Position numbers and translations under genes: made by a program
In this document: in pieces, positions 8,492 through 16,391 of the stretch
How positions within the stretch are numbered: the stretch's first letter is position 1
Layout: each line of letters starts with the position of its first letter
Source: Bacillota bacterium
Lineage (GTDB): Bacteria > Bacillota > Clostridia > Christensenellales > UMGS416
Assembly (NCBI GenBank): GCA_023410875.1
Contig: JAEYPH010000054.1
Span: 1 to 56,440 of the forward strand
DNA length: 56,440 bases
Direction: 5' to 3'
The notes under the pieces: generated by a model
What the model was told of the DNA's origin: nothing
Seen by the model: only the letters and a program-made list of their open reading frames with translations
The model's database searches: none

Positions 8492-9778
8492 TTATACCAT
8501 GACCATGCCGCCGTTGTATACCAGTTTTCCTGCGGCAACGGTGTCGGTGACGCGGCCGGTCAGCTTCCAGCCGTCGAAGGGCGTGTTGTGGCCTTTGGAC
8601 ACGAATTTCCTCGCGTCCACCGTCCATTTTTCGTTCAGGTCGGCTATGCACAGGTCCGCCGGCACGCCCTCGGCCAGCGTACCGCCCGGCACGCCCAGCA
8701 GCGCCGCGGGCACGGCGGACAGCTTGCGTACAAGCTCCTCCAGCGTCAGCAGGCCGGGCTCCACCAAGTAGGTATAGGCCAGCGCGAAGGCGGTCTCAAA
8801 GCCGCTGATGCCGAAGGCCGCCAGGTTGTACTCGACATCCTTGTCGTCGATGTGGTGGGGCGCGTGATCGGTGGCGATGGCGTCTATCGTGCCGTCGCGT
8901 AGGCCTTCGATCACGGCCAGCCGGTCGGCTTCACTGCGCAGCGGCGGGTTCACCTTGGTGGCTGTGCCGTAGCCCTCCACCAGCTCATCGGTAGCGGCAA
9001 AGTAGTGCGGGCACGTCTCGGCGCTGACAGCTACGCCGCGGGCCTTGGCCTGGCGGATGAACTCCACCGACGCCGCGGCGCTCACGTGGGCGATGTGCAC
9101 GCGGGTGTGCAGCTGTTCAGCGAGCAGAATTTCCCTGGCGACCATCACACTTTCGGCGGTGGATGGGATGCCCGGCAGGCCCAACCTCGTAGCCACGGGG
9201 CCTTCGTTCATGGCCCCACCCTCGGCCAGGGCTTTGTCCTCACAGTGGGAGATCAGCAGAGCTCCAAAGTTCTTGGCGTAGCGCAGCGCCAACTCCATCG
9301 TGCGGGGGTTGTCCACGGGCTTGCCGTCGTCGCTGAAGGCCACGGCCCCCGCCTCCCGCAGCATGCCCATCTCGGTCAATTCCTTGCCCAGTGAGCCCTT
9401 GGTGATCGCGGCGATGGGCAGCACGCGCACGGCGCCCTCTTCCCTGGCCTTGTCCAGGATGAACTTCACGACGGCCTCGTTGTCGGTCACAGGCTTGGTG
9501 TTGGGCATGCAGGCCACCGTGGTGAAGCCGCCGGCGGCGGCGGCCCGGGTGCCTGTGGCGATGGTCTCCTTGAACTCATAGCCCGGCTCCCGCAGGTGGG
9601 CGTGCATGTCCACAAAGCCTGGGAACACGTGTTTGCCCGAGGCATCCACGACCGTGGCGCCTGCCGCGCTCAAGCTCTCGCCCATGGCGGCGATTCTGTC
9701 GTCTTCGATCAGGATGTCCAGTCGGCCGCCCATGCCCAGCGGGTTTACTACGGTTCCGTTCTTTATAACGATCTTCAT
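8492..9778 (-). CDS. pyrC: Dihydroorotase (class I)
   Basis: PyrC closes carbamoyl aspartate to dihydroorotate. The 428-residue protein is a zinc-dependent amidohydrolase of the class I type. The metal site begins with DMHAHLREPG (His59 and His61). Other family marks are PNTKPVTDN, the histidines in ISHCEDK and IAHVS, and the ATDHAPHH loop that carries the catalytic Asp. Start ATG at 9778 overlaps the pyrB stop by 4 bases. About 50 bases separate it from pyrF. Confidence 0.96.
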   Translation of the reverse strand: MKIVIKNGTVVNPLGMGGRLDILIEDDRIAAMGESLSAAGATVVDASGKHVFPGFVDMHAHLREPGYEFKETIATGTRAAAAGGFTTVACMPNTKPVTDNEAVVKFILDKAREEGAVRVLPIAAITKGSLGKELTEMGMLREAGAVAFSDDGKPVDNPRTMELALRYAKNFGALLISHCEDKALAEGGAMNEGPVATRLGLPGIPSTAESVMVAREILLAEQLHTRVHIAHVSAAASVEFIRQAKARGVAVSAETCPHYFAATDELVEGYGTATKVNPPLRSEADRLAVIEGLRDGTIDAIATDHAPHHIDDKDVEYNLAAFGISGFETAFALAYTYLVEPGLLTLEELVRKLSAVPAALLGVPGGTLAEGVPADLCIADLNEKWTVDARKFVSKGHNTPFDGWKLTGRVTDTVAAGKLVYNGGMVMV

Positions 9779-10701
9779 GCGTCATTCCTCCTGCTCAGCA
9801 AGAAAAGCAGCGCCATGCGCACCGCCACGCCGTTGGTCACCTGCTCACGGATGGCCGATTGGTCGCCGTCGGCCAGTTGGCTGGTCAGCTCCACGCCGCG
9901 GTTCACAGGGCCTGGGTGCATCAATAAAGCGTTTGGTTTCGCCAAGCTCATACGCTGGTCGTTGACGCCCCAGTAGCGGGCGTATTCGCGCACGCTGGGG
10001 AACAGCCCCGCCTGCTGGCGCTCCAGCTGGATGCGCAGCGCCATCACGACGTCCGCACCCTTCAACGCGTCCTCTATGTCCGTCGTGACCCGCGCGCCGG
10101 TCTGCTCGATGCCCTCGGGCAGCAGCGTTTGCGGCGCGCACAGCACAACCTCGCTGCCCAGCGTGGTCAGGCCCCACAGGTTGCTGCGGGCCACGCGGCT
10201 GTGGGCCACGTCGCCCACGATGGCGACCTTGAGGCCGTCCAGCCGTCCGAAGCGTTCCTGCATCGTGAACAGGTCCAGCAGGCCTTGCGTCGGGTGCTCG
10301 TTCATGCCGTCGCCGGCGTTGATGACGGCGGAATTCACGTGCTTGGCCAGCAGATGGGGCGCTCCGCTCATCGGGTGGCGTATGATGATGATGTCGGTGC
10401 CCATGCGGTCCAGCGAGCAGCCGGTGTCGATCAGCGTTTCGCCCTTGCTGATCGAGCTGGACGACGCGGCGATGTTGGCGCTGGCGGCGCTCATGTATTT
10501 GCTGGCCAACTCGAAGCTCATGCGCGTGCGGGTGCTGTTCTCATAGAACAGCGTCACGATGGATTTGCCCTGCAGGTGCGGCGTCTTCTTCTGGTTGCCC
10601 AGCAGGAAGCGCTTCATCTGCGCGGCGGTCGTCAGCACCTCGTGAATCTCCCCGGCGGGCATGCCCCGCAGGCCCAGCAGGTCTTTGTTCTTGAGCGGCA
10701 T
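9775..10701 (-). CDS. pyrB: Aspartate carbamoyltransferase, catalytic chain
   Basis: PyrB condenses carbamoyl phosphate with aspartate, the committed step. The 308-residue protein has the carbamoyl-phosphate motif STRTR (residues 56-60), the HPTQGLLD segment and the C-terminal MHPGPVNRG motif. No pyrI regulatory chain follows, as is usual in Bacillota, where control is exerted through PyrR. The probable ribosome site is AGGGAG eight bases before the ATG. The gene starts 47 bases after pyrR. Confidence 0.96.
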   Translation of the reverse strand: MPLKNKDLLGLRGMPAGEIHEVLTTAAQMKRFLLGNQKKTPHLQGKSIVTLFYENSTRTRMSFELASKYMSAASANIAASSSSISKGETLIDTGCSLDRMGTDIIIIRHPMSGAPHLLAKHVNSAVINAGDGMNEHPTQGLLDLFTMQERFGRLDGLKVAIVGDVAHSRVARSNLWGLTTLGSEVVLCAPQTLLPEGIEQTGARVTTDIEDALKGADVVMALRIQLERQQAGLFPSVREYARYWGVNDQRMSLAKPNALLMHPGPVNRGVELTSQLADGDQSAIREQVTNGVAVRMALLFLLSRRNDA

Positions 10702-10732
10702 CTCCTGTTCTCCCTTCGTATGGCAAAAGAAA

Positions 10733-10750
10733 AGACCGACGACGCGGTCT
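10733..10750 (-). terminator. Weak terminator-like hairpin at the pyrR/pyrB junction
   Basis: On the minus strand AGACCG, a 6-base loop and CGGTCT are followed by TTTCTTTT. It overlaps the pyrR stop codon. Other Bacillota have additional attenuators between early pyr genes, but I see no PyrR-binding hairpin next to this one. Confidence 0.35.
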
Positions 10751-11297
10751 AGTTTTCCATCTCGTATAGTATGACGTTTTCCTCGGCATCGATGGGCGGC
10801 ACGTGCACACCGATGACCTCGTTGCGGGCCGTAGGCACATTCTTACCCACATAGTCGGCGCGTATTGGCAGCTCCCGGTGGCCCCGGTCCACGAGCACCG
10901 CCAGTTGTATGGAGCTGGCACGGCCCAGGTCCATCACGGCATCCATGGCGGCGCGGGCGGTGCGTCCGGTGTACAGTACGTCGTCCACCAGCACCACCGA
11001 GGTTCCGGCGATCAGGAAGGGCACGTTGGTGCCATTGATGACCGGATGCTCGGCCAGCAATGACAGGTCATCGCGATAGAACGTGATGTCCAGCACGCCC
11101 ACGGGCACCTCGCCCTCGAACTGGGCCAGCTTCGCGGCCAAGCGGTTCGCCAGCGGTACGCCCCGGCGCTGGATACCCAGCAGCACAACGCTCTGCACAC
11201 CTTTGTTGCGCTCGACGATCTCATGGGCGATGCGCGTCAGCGCCCGGTCCACGGCGGTGGCGTCCATCAGTTGCGTCTTTTCACGTAATTTTCCCAT
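10749..11297 (-). CDS. pyrR: Bifunctional pyr operon attenuator / uracil phosphoribosyltransferase
   Basis: PyrR binds nascent pyr mRNA in the presence of UMP or UTP and promotes termination. It also has weak uracil phosphoribosyltransferase activity. The 182-residue protein is a type I phosphoribosyltransferase fold with the PRPP motif VVLVDDVLYTGRTARAA and the family strands VLLGIQRRGVPLA and VGVLDITFYRDDL. I placed the start at the ATG at 11297, which has AAAGGAG eight bases upstream and gives the usual family length. A reading that begins at 11441 would run through the attenuator. It is the first gene of the operon, directly after the leader it is expected to control. Confidence 0.95.
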   Translation of the reverse strand: MGKLREKTQLMDATAVDRALTRIAHEIVERNKGVQSVVLLGIQRRGVPLANRLAAKLAQFEGEVPVGVLDITFYRDDLSLLAEHPVINGTNVPFLIAGTSVVLVDDVLYTGRTARAAMDAVMDLGRASSIQLAVLVDRGHRELPIRADYVGKNVPTARNEVIGVHVPPIDAEENVILYEMEN

Positions 11298-11316
11298 CGG
11301 TGCGCTCCTTTCCACA

Positions 11317-11350
11317 CAAAAAAAATGCCTTGCCGGGTATGGCAAGGCAT
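11317..11350 (-). terminator. Intrinsic terminator of the pyr leader (attenuator)
   Basis: Read on the minus strand, ATGCCTTGCC (11350-11341), a 6-base loop and GGCAAGGCAT (11334-11325) form a perfect 10-bp stem followed by eight T. It lies between the pyr promoter and pyrR, 20 bases before the pyrR start, as in PyrR-attenuated operons. Confidence 0.9.
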
Positions 11351-11381
11351 GATGAAACAAATTTGCACTTTGTTCCCCCAC

Positions 11382-11402
11382 CCTTGCCGGTCTCTCGTAC
11401 CG
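11382..11402 (-). promoter_or_regulatory. PyrR-binding anti-antiterminator and antiterminator arm
   Basis: On the minus strand CGGT-ACGAGAG-ACCG (11402-11388) forms a short hairpin with a GAGAG loop, similar to PyrR-binding RNA hairpins. The overlapping GGCAAGG (11388-11382) can instead pair with CCTTGCC, the 5' arm of the terminator, forming an antiterminator. PyrR bound to the first hairpin would hold the shared bases and let the terminator form. Confidence 0.8.
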
Positions 11403-11431
11403 ATTTAAAGGCTGCGGTTTTCGTTCGATGT

Positions 11432-11460
11432 ATCCTATCATATGCGTTTGCGTTTGTCCA
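11432..11460 (-). promoter_or_regulatory. pyr operon promoter
   Basis: On the minus strand TGGACA (11460-11455), a 17-base spacer and TAGGAT (11437-11432) make a sigma-A-type promoter. Transcription would start about 25 bases before the PyrR-binding hairpin. Confidence 0.65.
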
Positions 11461-11477
11461 GCAAAAAAAGCTATACT
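11448..11477 (+). promoter_or_regulatory. Possible promoter of the metallophosphoesterase gene
   Basis: TATACT at 11472-11477 is a good -10 box. TTGCGT (11448-11453), 18 bases upstream, is a weak -35. It overlaps the divergent pyr promoter. Confidence 0.35.
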
Positions 11478-11503
11478 TCCAGAAAAATGAAATTCAGGTG
11501 CTT

Positions 11504-12370
11504 ATGGTTATAGCTGTACTTGCGGACATCCATGCCAATCTGCAGGCGCTGGACGCGGTGATTGCCGACGCGCGGGCGCAGGGAGCCACGGAATTCGTCG
11601 TCGCCGGCGATTATGTCATCGGCGGCCCATCGCCGGTGGAAGTACTGGACCGCTTGGCAGAACTCACGCCTCACGTGATCCGCGGCAACCACGAGGAATA
11701 TCTGCTGGACCGCCGGGCCGGGAAAGGACCCGGTTGGGAGCACCACCACCAGACGGCGTCGATGCAATGGACCTATGAGCGAATCGGTTCCACACAGTGG
11801 GCCTATATCGAAGGGTTACCCGCCCATTTGTCTTTGAAGTTCGAAGGCGTATCCGTGCTCGTCGTGCACGGCTCGCCGTGGCACTCCAGAGGCAGGCTGG
11901 TGCCTGGAGAAAACGACGACGACATTCAATGCGCGGCGCGGGAGACCGCCGAAGACGCGTTGATCTGCGCTCACACGCACCTGCCGTGGTCAGGGCACGT
12001 GCAGGGAAAGCTGTTTCTGAACCCCGGCTCCGTGGGTATCCACTTCGACACGGCGGACGGCGCCGCCAAGTACGCGCTGCTGCACATCGAAGAAGGCTGT
12101 GTGCGGGCGCAGCCATGTTCCGTGGCCTACGATAGGGACGCGCTGTGGCGGGACATCCGAGGCAGCGGCCTGCTGGATTACGCGCCTCACTGGACGATGC
12201 TCAGCTTCGTGGGCAACATCGATGGCCGCAATTACTGCTTTGAGTTCCTGCAGGATGCTTGGAGCGAGCGCCGCCGGCGCGGCCTGCCTGAGGAAGGGTT
12301 CCTGCCCAATGACGTATGGGAGGATGTATGGGAGCGGTGGGTGCAGCGCCTGCCGCAGCTGCGGTTCTAG
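11504..12370 (+). CDS. Calcineurin-like metallophosphoesterase
   Basis: This cytoplasmic dinuclear-metal phosphoesterase is of the YfcE/MJ0936-like class. All metal motifs are present in order: ADIHANLQALDAV at the N-terminus (DxH), GDYVIGGPSP, GNHEEY, VVHGSPW and AHTHLPW. The 288 residues include an extra C-terminal extension of about 90 residues (from about residue 200), beyond the usual ~160-240-residue core. Its role is unknown to me. I chose ATG 11504 because it begins the conserved first strand (MVIAVLADIH). The upstream reading to 11300 crosses the pyr leader. The ribosome site (AGGTG) is weak. The substrate is not predictable from sequence; related proteins act on phosphodiesters or nucleotides. 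Confidence 0.85.
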   Translation: MVIAVLADIHANLQALDAVIADARAQGATEFVVAGDYVIGGPSPVEVLDRLAELTPHVIRGNHEEYLLDRRAGKGPGWEHHHQTASMQWTYERIGSTQWAYIEGLPAHLSLKFEGVSVLVVHGSPWHSRGRLVPGENDDDIQCAARETAEDALICAHTHLPWSGHVQGKLFLNPGSVGIHFDTADGAAKYALLHIEEGCVRAQPCSVAYDRDALWRDIRGSGLLDYAPHWTMLSFVGNIDGRNYCFEFLQDAWSERRRRGLPEEGFLPNDVWEDVWERWVQRLPQLRF

Positions 12371-12387
12371 TGTGTGGTAATATGCCA

Positions 12388-12414
12388 AGAGCGCGCGGGA
12401 TGCCCGCGCGCTCT
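12388..12414. terminator. Bidirectional terminator-like hairpin between convergent genes
   Basis: AGAGCGCGCGGG (12388-12399), a 3-base loop and CCCGCGCGCTCT (12403-12414) form a perfect 12-bp GC stem. It lies between the phosphoesterase stop (plus) and the icd stop (minus). No strong T-run follows on either side. Confidence 0.6.
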
Positions 12415-12434
12415 GCTTTCGACTTTAGAGTTTC

Positions 12435-13631
12435 TTATAGCCTCTTGGCGATCTCCTTGATGAAGCCCTGCGTATTGACGATGGTCTTAGGCCCTGTGGC
12501 CAACAGCGCCAGTTCCTTGGTCATGACGCCTTCCTCAATCATAGCGATGGTCGTGCTCTCCAGCTTCTGCGCGAAGGCCGCGAGCTCGGTGTTGCCATCC
12601 AGTTCGCCGCGCTTGCGCAACGCGCCTGTCCACGCGAATAGCGTGGCCACGGAGTTGGTGGAGGTCTCCTGGCCTTCCAGGTGGCGGTAATAGTGGCGCG
12701 TTACGGTGCCGTGGGCGGCCTCATAGGCATAGGCCCCGTCGGGTGACACCAGCACGCTGGTCATCATGGCCAGAGAGCCGAAGGCTGTGGCCAGCATGTC
12801 GCTCATCACGTCGCCGTCGTAATTCTTGCACGCCCAGATAAACCCTCCGGCGCTGCGCATGACGCGGGCCACGGCGTCGTCGATCAGCGTATAGAAGTAT
12901 TCGATGCCCGCAGCCTCGAAGCGCTCCTTGTATTCGGCTGCGAACACGTCGGCGAAGATGTCCTTGAAGCGGTGGTCGTACACCTTGGAGATCGTGTCTT
13001 TGGTCGCAAACCACAGGTCCTGCTTGCTGTCCAGCGCGTAGTTGAAGCACGAGCGGGCGAAGCTGAAGATGCTGGCCTCGGTGTTGTGCATGCCCAGCGC
13101 GATGCCGCCGCCGTCCTTGAAGTCGTGGATCACTTGGCGGGTCACCGAGCCATCCGGGTCGGTCACGACCAGCTCGGCCTTGCCTCCGGCAGCCACCTGG
13201 GCCTCCACATCGCGGTAGATGTCGCCATAGGCGTGGCGGGCGATTGTGATGGGGTGCTTCCAGCCGGACACGATGGGCGCGATGTTGCGCACGGTGACCG
13301 GTGCGCGGAACACCGTGCCGTCCAGTATGGCGCGGAGCGTGGCATTGGGGCTCTTCCACATCTTCTTAAGCTTGTATTCTTCCACGCGCTGGGCGTTGGG
13401 CGTGATCGTGGCGCACTTGACGCCTACGCCATATTTCTTTGTGGCCAGCGCCGCCTGCGTGGTCACTTCATCCTCGGTCTCATCACGGTGCTGCAGACCC
13501 AGGTCGTAATATTCGGTCTTCAGATCGATGAACGGCGTCAGCAGTTCGACCTTGATCATCTGCCAGATGATGCGGGTCATCTCGTCGCCGTCCATCTCCA
13601 CCAGTGGCGTCGTCATCGGTATCTTGCTCAT
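12435..13631 (-). CDS. icd: Isocitrate dehydrogenase, NADP-dependent (type II)
   Basis: It oxidatively decarboxylates isocitrate to 2-oxoglutarate, giving NADPH. The 398-residue protein has the layout of the dimeric eukaryote-like subfamily: MDGDEMTRIIWQMIK near the start (metal and substrate region), the SPNATLRAILDGTVFRAP segment that carries the substrate Ser and Arg residues, YDGDVMSDMLA with a metal Asp, and an NADP-side segment (EAAHGTVTRHYY). The start ATG has CCGGAGG about eight bases upstream. It lies 85 bases after the preceding minus-strand gene, so it may share its transcript. Confidence 0.95.
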   Translation of the reverse strand: MSKIPMTTPLVEMDGDEMTRIIWQMIKVELLTPFIDLKTEYYDLGLQHRDETEDEVTTQAALATKKYGVGVKCATITPNAQRVEEYKLKKMWKSPNATLRAILDGTVFRAPVTVRNIAPIVSGWKHPITIARHAYGDIYRDVEAQVAAGGKAELVVTDPDGSVTRQVIHDFKDGGGIALGMHNTEASIFSFARSCFNYALDSKQDLWFATKDTISKVYDHRFKDIFADVFAAEYKERFEAAGIEYFYTLIDDAVARVMRSAGGFIWACKNYDGDVMSDMLATAFGSLAMMTSVLVSPDGAYAYEAAHGTVTRHYYRHLEGQETSTNSVATLFAWTGALRKRGELDGNTELAAFAQKLESTTIAMIEEGVMTKELALLATGPKTIVNTQGFIKEIAKRL

Positions 13632-13716
13632 CTATACCTCCGGATTGAAAGTTTATACTTTTTCATGCATAAACAATATATACTGTGCCGCACAAAAAAG
13701 CAACCGATGTGAAGCC

Positions 13717-16134
13717 CTATTCTTCCGCCTCCCCATCCGTCTTCCTAGCGATCTCATCCAGCATCTCCCGATAGCGCCCCAGCAGCTCGTCGGCTGCCTC
13801 CTCGCGGTAGGCTTGGGCCACGACCCGTAGCCGGGAGGTCTGCTTATCCGGCGACACGAGCACACGGCCCTGTTCATGGGTCAGCAGCGCGCCGCCATAG
13901 GCCCCGGAGCTGCCGGACAGCCCATGCAGCGCCTTCATGGCCGCGCCGCGGCGCTCCAGCGGGCAGTCCACGTATTGCTCCCGGCGGATGGGTTCGGGAA
14001 TGCGTTCGCCATAGGCGGCCAGATCCATCTTGGCGCCGGCCAGAGCCAGTGCCAGGTGCAGCACCGCGAAGGGGCCGTCGTAGAACAGATGGCACAGGCG
14101 CTCGTCGGCGCAATGGCAGGCGCGGCGCAGCCAGCCCGAGCGGCTGCCACCGGTGCGCTCCACGGCCACGCCCCTGGCCTTGGCCAGCGCGTCGATGCCC
14201 GGCGCGGCCATCACCGGCAGCGGCACCGTGTCGGCAGCGAAGCCTCTGTCCATGGCCACCATGGCCAGCAGCACCGAGAGCTGCTCGCCCTGCCACGTAT
14301 GGCCCGCGCCATCCAGCAGCGCAAACTCGTCGCCGGCGCGGCGCTGGAACAGGCCTATCTTCGCGCCGTCCTGCGCCGCGTGGCGGCAGGCCTGCTCCAG
14401 GCTGTCATCCACGCCGCAGCGCTTGCACAGGCAGCCGGTGGCCTCCAGCAGCGCCTCGGCCTGGTTGTTGAGCGCCTCATCGGGGCCATAGATGCCGATG
14501 AGCCTGTCCTGCGGACCGGACGTGTGGCCGCCGAAGAGCTCCTGCTCATAGAACATCGCGATGCCGGTGATGTCGATGATGTCGGCGATCTCGTCGTGGC
14601 CCACGCGGCGGAACTCACCCTTGGCCAACGCATCCTCAATCTTGCGCTCCAGCGCCACATCGATGTTGGCGCCCCGACCGTCGATCAGTGTAAGATGCAC
14701 ACGGCCTTGGGCAGCCTGCAGATGCACCGCGCCGTCCAGCCGCAGCCGCCGGGCGGCGAAGCGCGCCGCCGGCGCCGTGAGCCTGCCTACATCCACGACG
14801 CACACGCCGGTGGAAAGCAACCCCGCGTCGAAGCTCTCCCGCAGCAGCACGGCTGCGCTGTCCCCCCAGGTGGCCACGGCCACGCGGCTGCCTCGGCGCA
14901 GCGCGCTGCCCAGCGCCATGGCGATGCGGGCCACGCTCTCAGCGGTCATGTCGTCGTTGAAGGTGCCGCCGATGCCATCGTCGTCGAACAGCGACTGGCT
15001 GAAGCGGCTGGCCTTGCGCTGGCTGTGGGTGACCCGGGCGTGGCGCTCGATGCGAATGCCCGACCACAGGCTGACCCCCCGGCCCACGACCGCGTCGGCG
15101 CCCACGCGCACGCCGGGCCCCAGCGCCGCACCATCCTCCACACGCACGCGCTCCTCCAGCACCACATCGCCGCACAGCACGGCGCCCTCCACATGGGCGG
15201 CCTTGCCCATCAGAACGTTATCCAGCAGCACCGAGCGCTCCACCGAAGCACCGGACTCCAACTGCGCGCCGCGGCCGATCACGGCATCCGACCCCACGGC
15301 AGCCCCCGCGCGCACCCGCGCACCGTAGAGTACGGCACAGGGTGCTTTTAGCTGCGCCTCCGGCGACACTTCCGCCGAAGGGTCCAGGAACACGCCGGGC
15401 TCCCGCTGGTGCAGGCCGCAGTCGGCCTGCACCGCGCCGCTCAGAATGTCGAACTGGGCTTGGCGGTACTGCTCGGGGTTGCCGATGTCGCACCAGTAGC
15501 CGCCGGTCAGCCATCCATAGAGCTTCGCGCCGGAATCCATCAGCGCCGGGAAAAGGTCTTTGGAAAAGTCGGCCTTCGTATTCTCCGGGATGCGGTCCAT
15601 GACTTGGGGCTCGATCAGGTAGATGCCGGTGTTCACGGTATCGCTGAACACATCGCTCCATGGCGGCTTTTCCAGAAAGCGCTGTATGCGCCCCTCCCCA
15701 TCGGCGATGACGACGCCGTAGTCCACCGGCGCCTCCACGTTTTTGAGCACAATGGTCACGTCGGCTCCCTTCTGCTTGTGAAAAGCATGGGCGGCGGACA
15801 GATCGATATCGGTCAGCGCGTCGCCGGAGATCACGACGAAGGTCTCATCCAGAAAGGCCCGGGCCGAACGCACGCTGCCGGCGGTGCCCAGCGGGGTTTC
15901 CTCGACGAAGTATTTGAGCGTCATGCCCTTGCAGGCCTTGCCGAAGTAGCCCTTGATGCAGTCGGGCAGATAGTGCAGCGTGACGGCTGTTTCGGTAACG
16001 CCATGTTTTGTTAGCAGGTCTATCGCATATTCCATGACGGGTTTGCCCAGGATGGGGGCCATGGGCTTGGGGATGTCGGCGGTGATGGGGCGCAGGCGCG
16101 TGCCTTCGCCGCCGGCCATGATAACGGCTTTCAA
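13717..16134 (-). CDS. Sugar-phosphate nucleotidyltransferase / left-handed helix / mutase-like fusion
   Basis: The protein has about 805 residues. Residues 1-235 form an NTP-sugar transferase with AVIMAGGEGTRLRP, a KP..P lysine, and FVVISGDALTD as the metal site; this would make NDP-mannose or NDP-glucose. About 245-375 is a run of hexapeptide repeats (left-handed beta helix). From about 390 to the end is a phosphohexomutase fold (FNDDMTAESVARIA). The mutase part lacks the TASHNP serine motif: LDGAVHLQAAQG stands near 466-478. Its DGDGDR metal loop reads DGAGHTW near 608. So a mutase reaction is unlikely and a regulatory or structural role is my inference. The TTG at 16134 gives the canonical start with AGGA ten bases upstream; a GTG at 16143 is the alternative. 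Confidence 0.85.
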   Translation of the reverse strand: MKAVIMAGGEGTRLRPITADIPKPMAPILGKPVMEYAIDLLTKHGVTETAVTLHYLPDCIKGYFGKACKGMTLKYFVEETPLGTAGSVRSARAFLDETFVVISGDALTDIDLSAAHAFHKQKGADVTIVLKNVEAPVDYGVVIADGEGRIQRFLEKPPWSDVFSDTVNTGIYLIEPQVMDRIPENTKADFSKDLFPALMDSGAKLYGWLTGGYWCDIGNPEQYRQAQFDILSGAVQADCGLHQREPGVFLDPSAEVSPEAQLKAPCAVLYGARVRAGAAVGSDAVIGRGAQLESGASVERSVLLDNVLMGKAAHVEGAVLCGDVVLEERVRVEDGAALGPGVRVGADAVVGRGVSLWSGIRIERHARVTHSQRKASRFSQSLFDDDGIGGTFNDDMTAESVARIAMALGSALRRGSRVAVATWGDSAAVLLRESFDAGLLSTGVCVVDVGRLTAPAARFAARRLRLDGAVHLQAAQGRVHLTLIDGRGANIDVALERKIEDALAKGEFRRVGHDEIADIIDITGIAMFYEQELFGGHTSGPQDRLIGIYGPDEALNNQAEALLEATGCLCKRCGVDDSLEQACRHAAQDGAKIGLFQRRAGDEFALLDGAGHTWQGEQLSVLLAMVAMDRGFAADTVPLPVMAAPGIDALAKARGVAVERTGGSRSGWLRRACHCADERLCHLFYDGPFAVLHLALALAGAKMDLAAYGERIPEPIRREQYVDCPLERRGAAMKALHGLSGSSGAYGGALLTHEQGRVLVSPDKQTSRLRVVAQAYREEAADELLGRYREMLDEIARKTDGEAEE

Positions 16135-16140
16135 AACGAT

Positions 16141-16161
16141 CACATCCTAAGAAGGGATGTG
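16141..16161 (-). promoter_or_regulatory. Hairpin covering the start region of the fusion gene
   Basis: CACATCC (16141-16147), a 7-base loop and GGATGTG (16155-16161) form a perfect 7-bp stem in the mRNA. It contains the AGGA ribosome site and the alternative GTG start, and could limit initiation. Confidence 0.4.
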
Positions 16162-16248
16162 TTAGTATCCGGCAAAAACGCACGGTTCATTCGAAGGGTC
16201 CTAAAAGAGATTCTACATAATTAGACATAAATATATATTTATTCTTAA

Positions 16249-16316
16249 TTGACAACTATTTGAGCATTGTGTAAGCTGAAACCAGAATTATCCTGTGCAA
16301 AATGTTTATATGCACA
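16249..16316 (+). promoter_or_regulatory. Promoter/operator region of ABC transporter 1
   Basis: A perfect -35 TTGACA is at 16249-16254, with TAAGCT 17 bases on as a poor -10, which suggests an activated promoter. An inverted repeat TGTGCA (16294-16299) / TGCACA (16311-16316) lies just downstream and could be an operator. The surrounding 16170-16320 is clearly A+T-rich. Confidence 0.4.
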
Positions 16317-16391
16317 TGCCTTACTGTGCTAGTCCCCTCCCGATGCCTCTTTGAGTTAATCTCATTTCATCCATGACAATGAGGTGTTCCG

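Noticed and set aside
13876..15351. Plus-strand open frame opposite the nucleotidyltransferase fusion
   Set aside because: The minus frame has clear transferase motifs; the plus frame is compositionally biased and has no domain.
16289..16320. Hairpin TGTGCA...TGCACA as a terminator
   Set aside because: The stem is only 6 bp with an 11-base loop and no T-run, and it lies just before a gene start; an operator is more likely.
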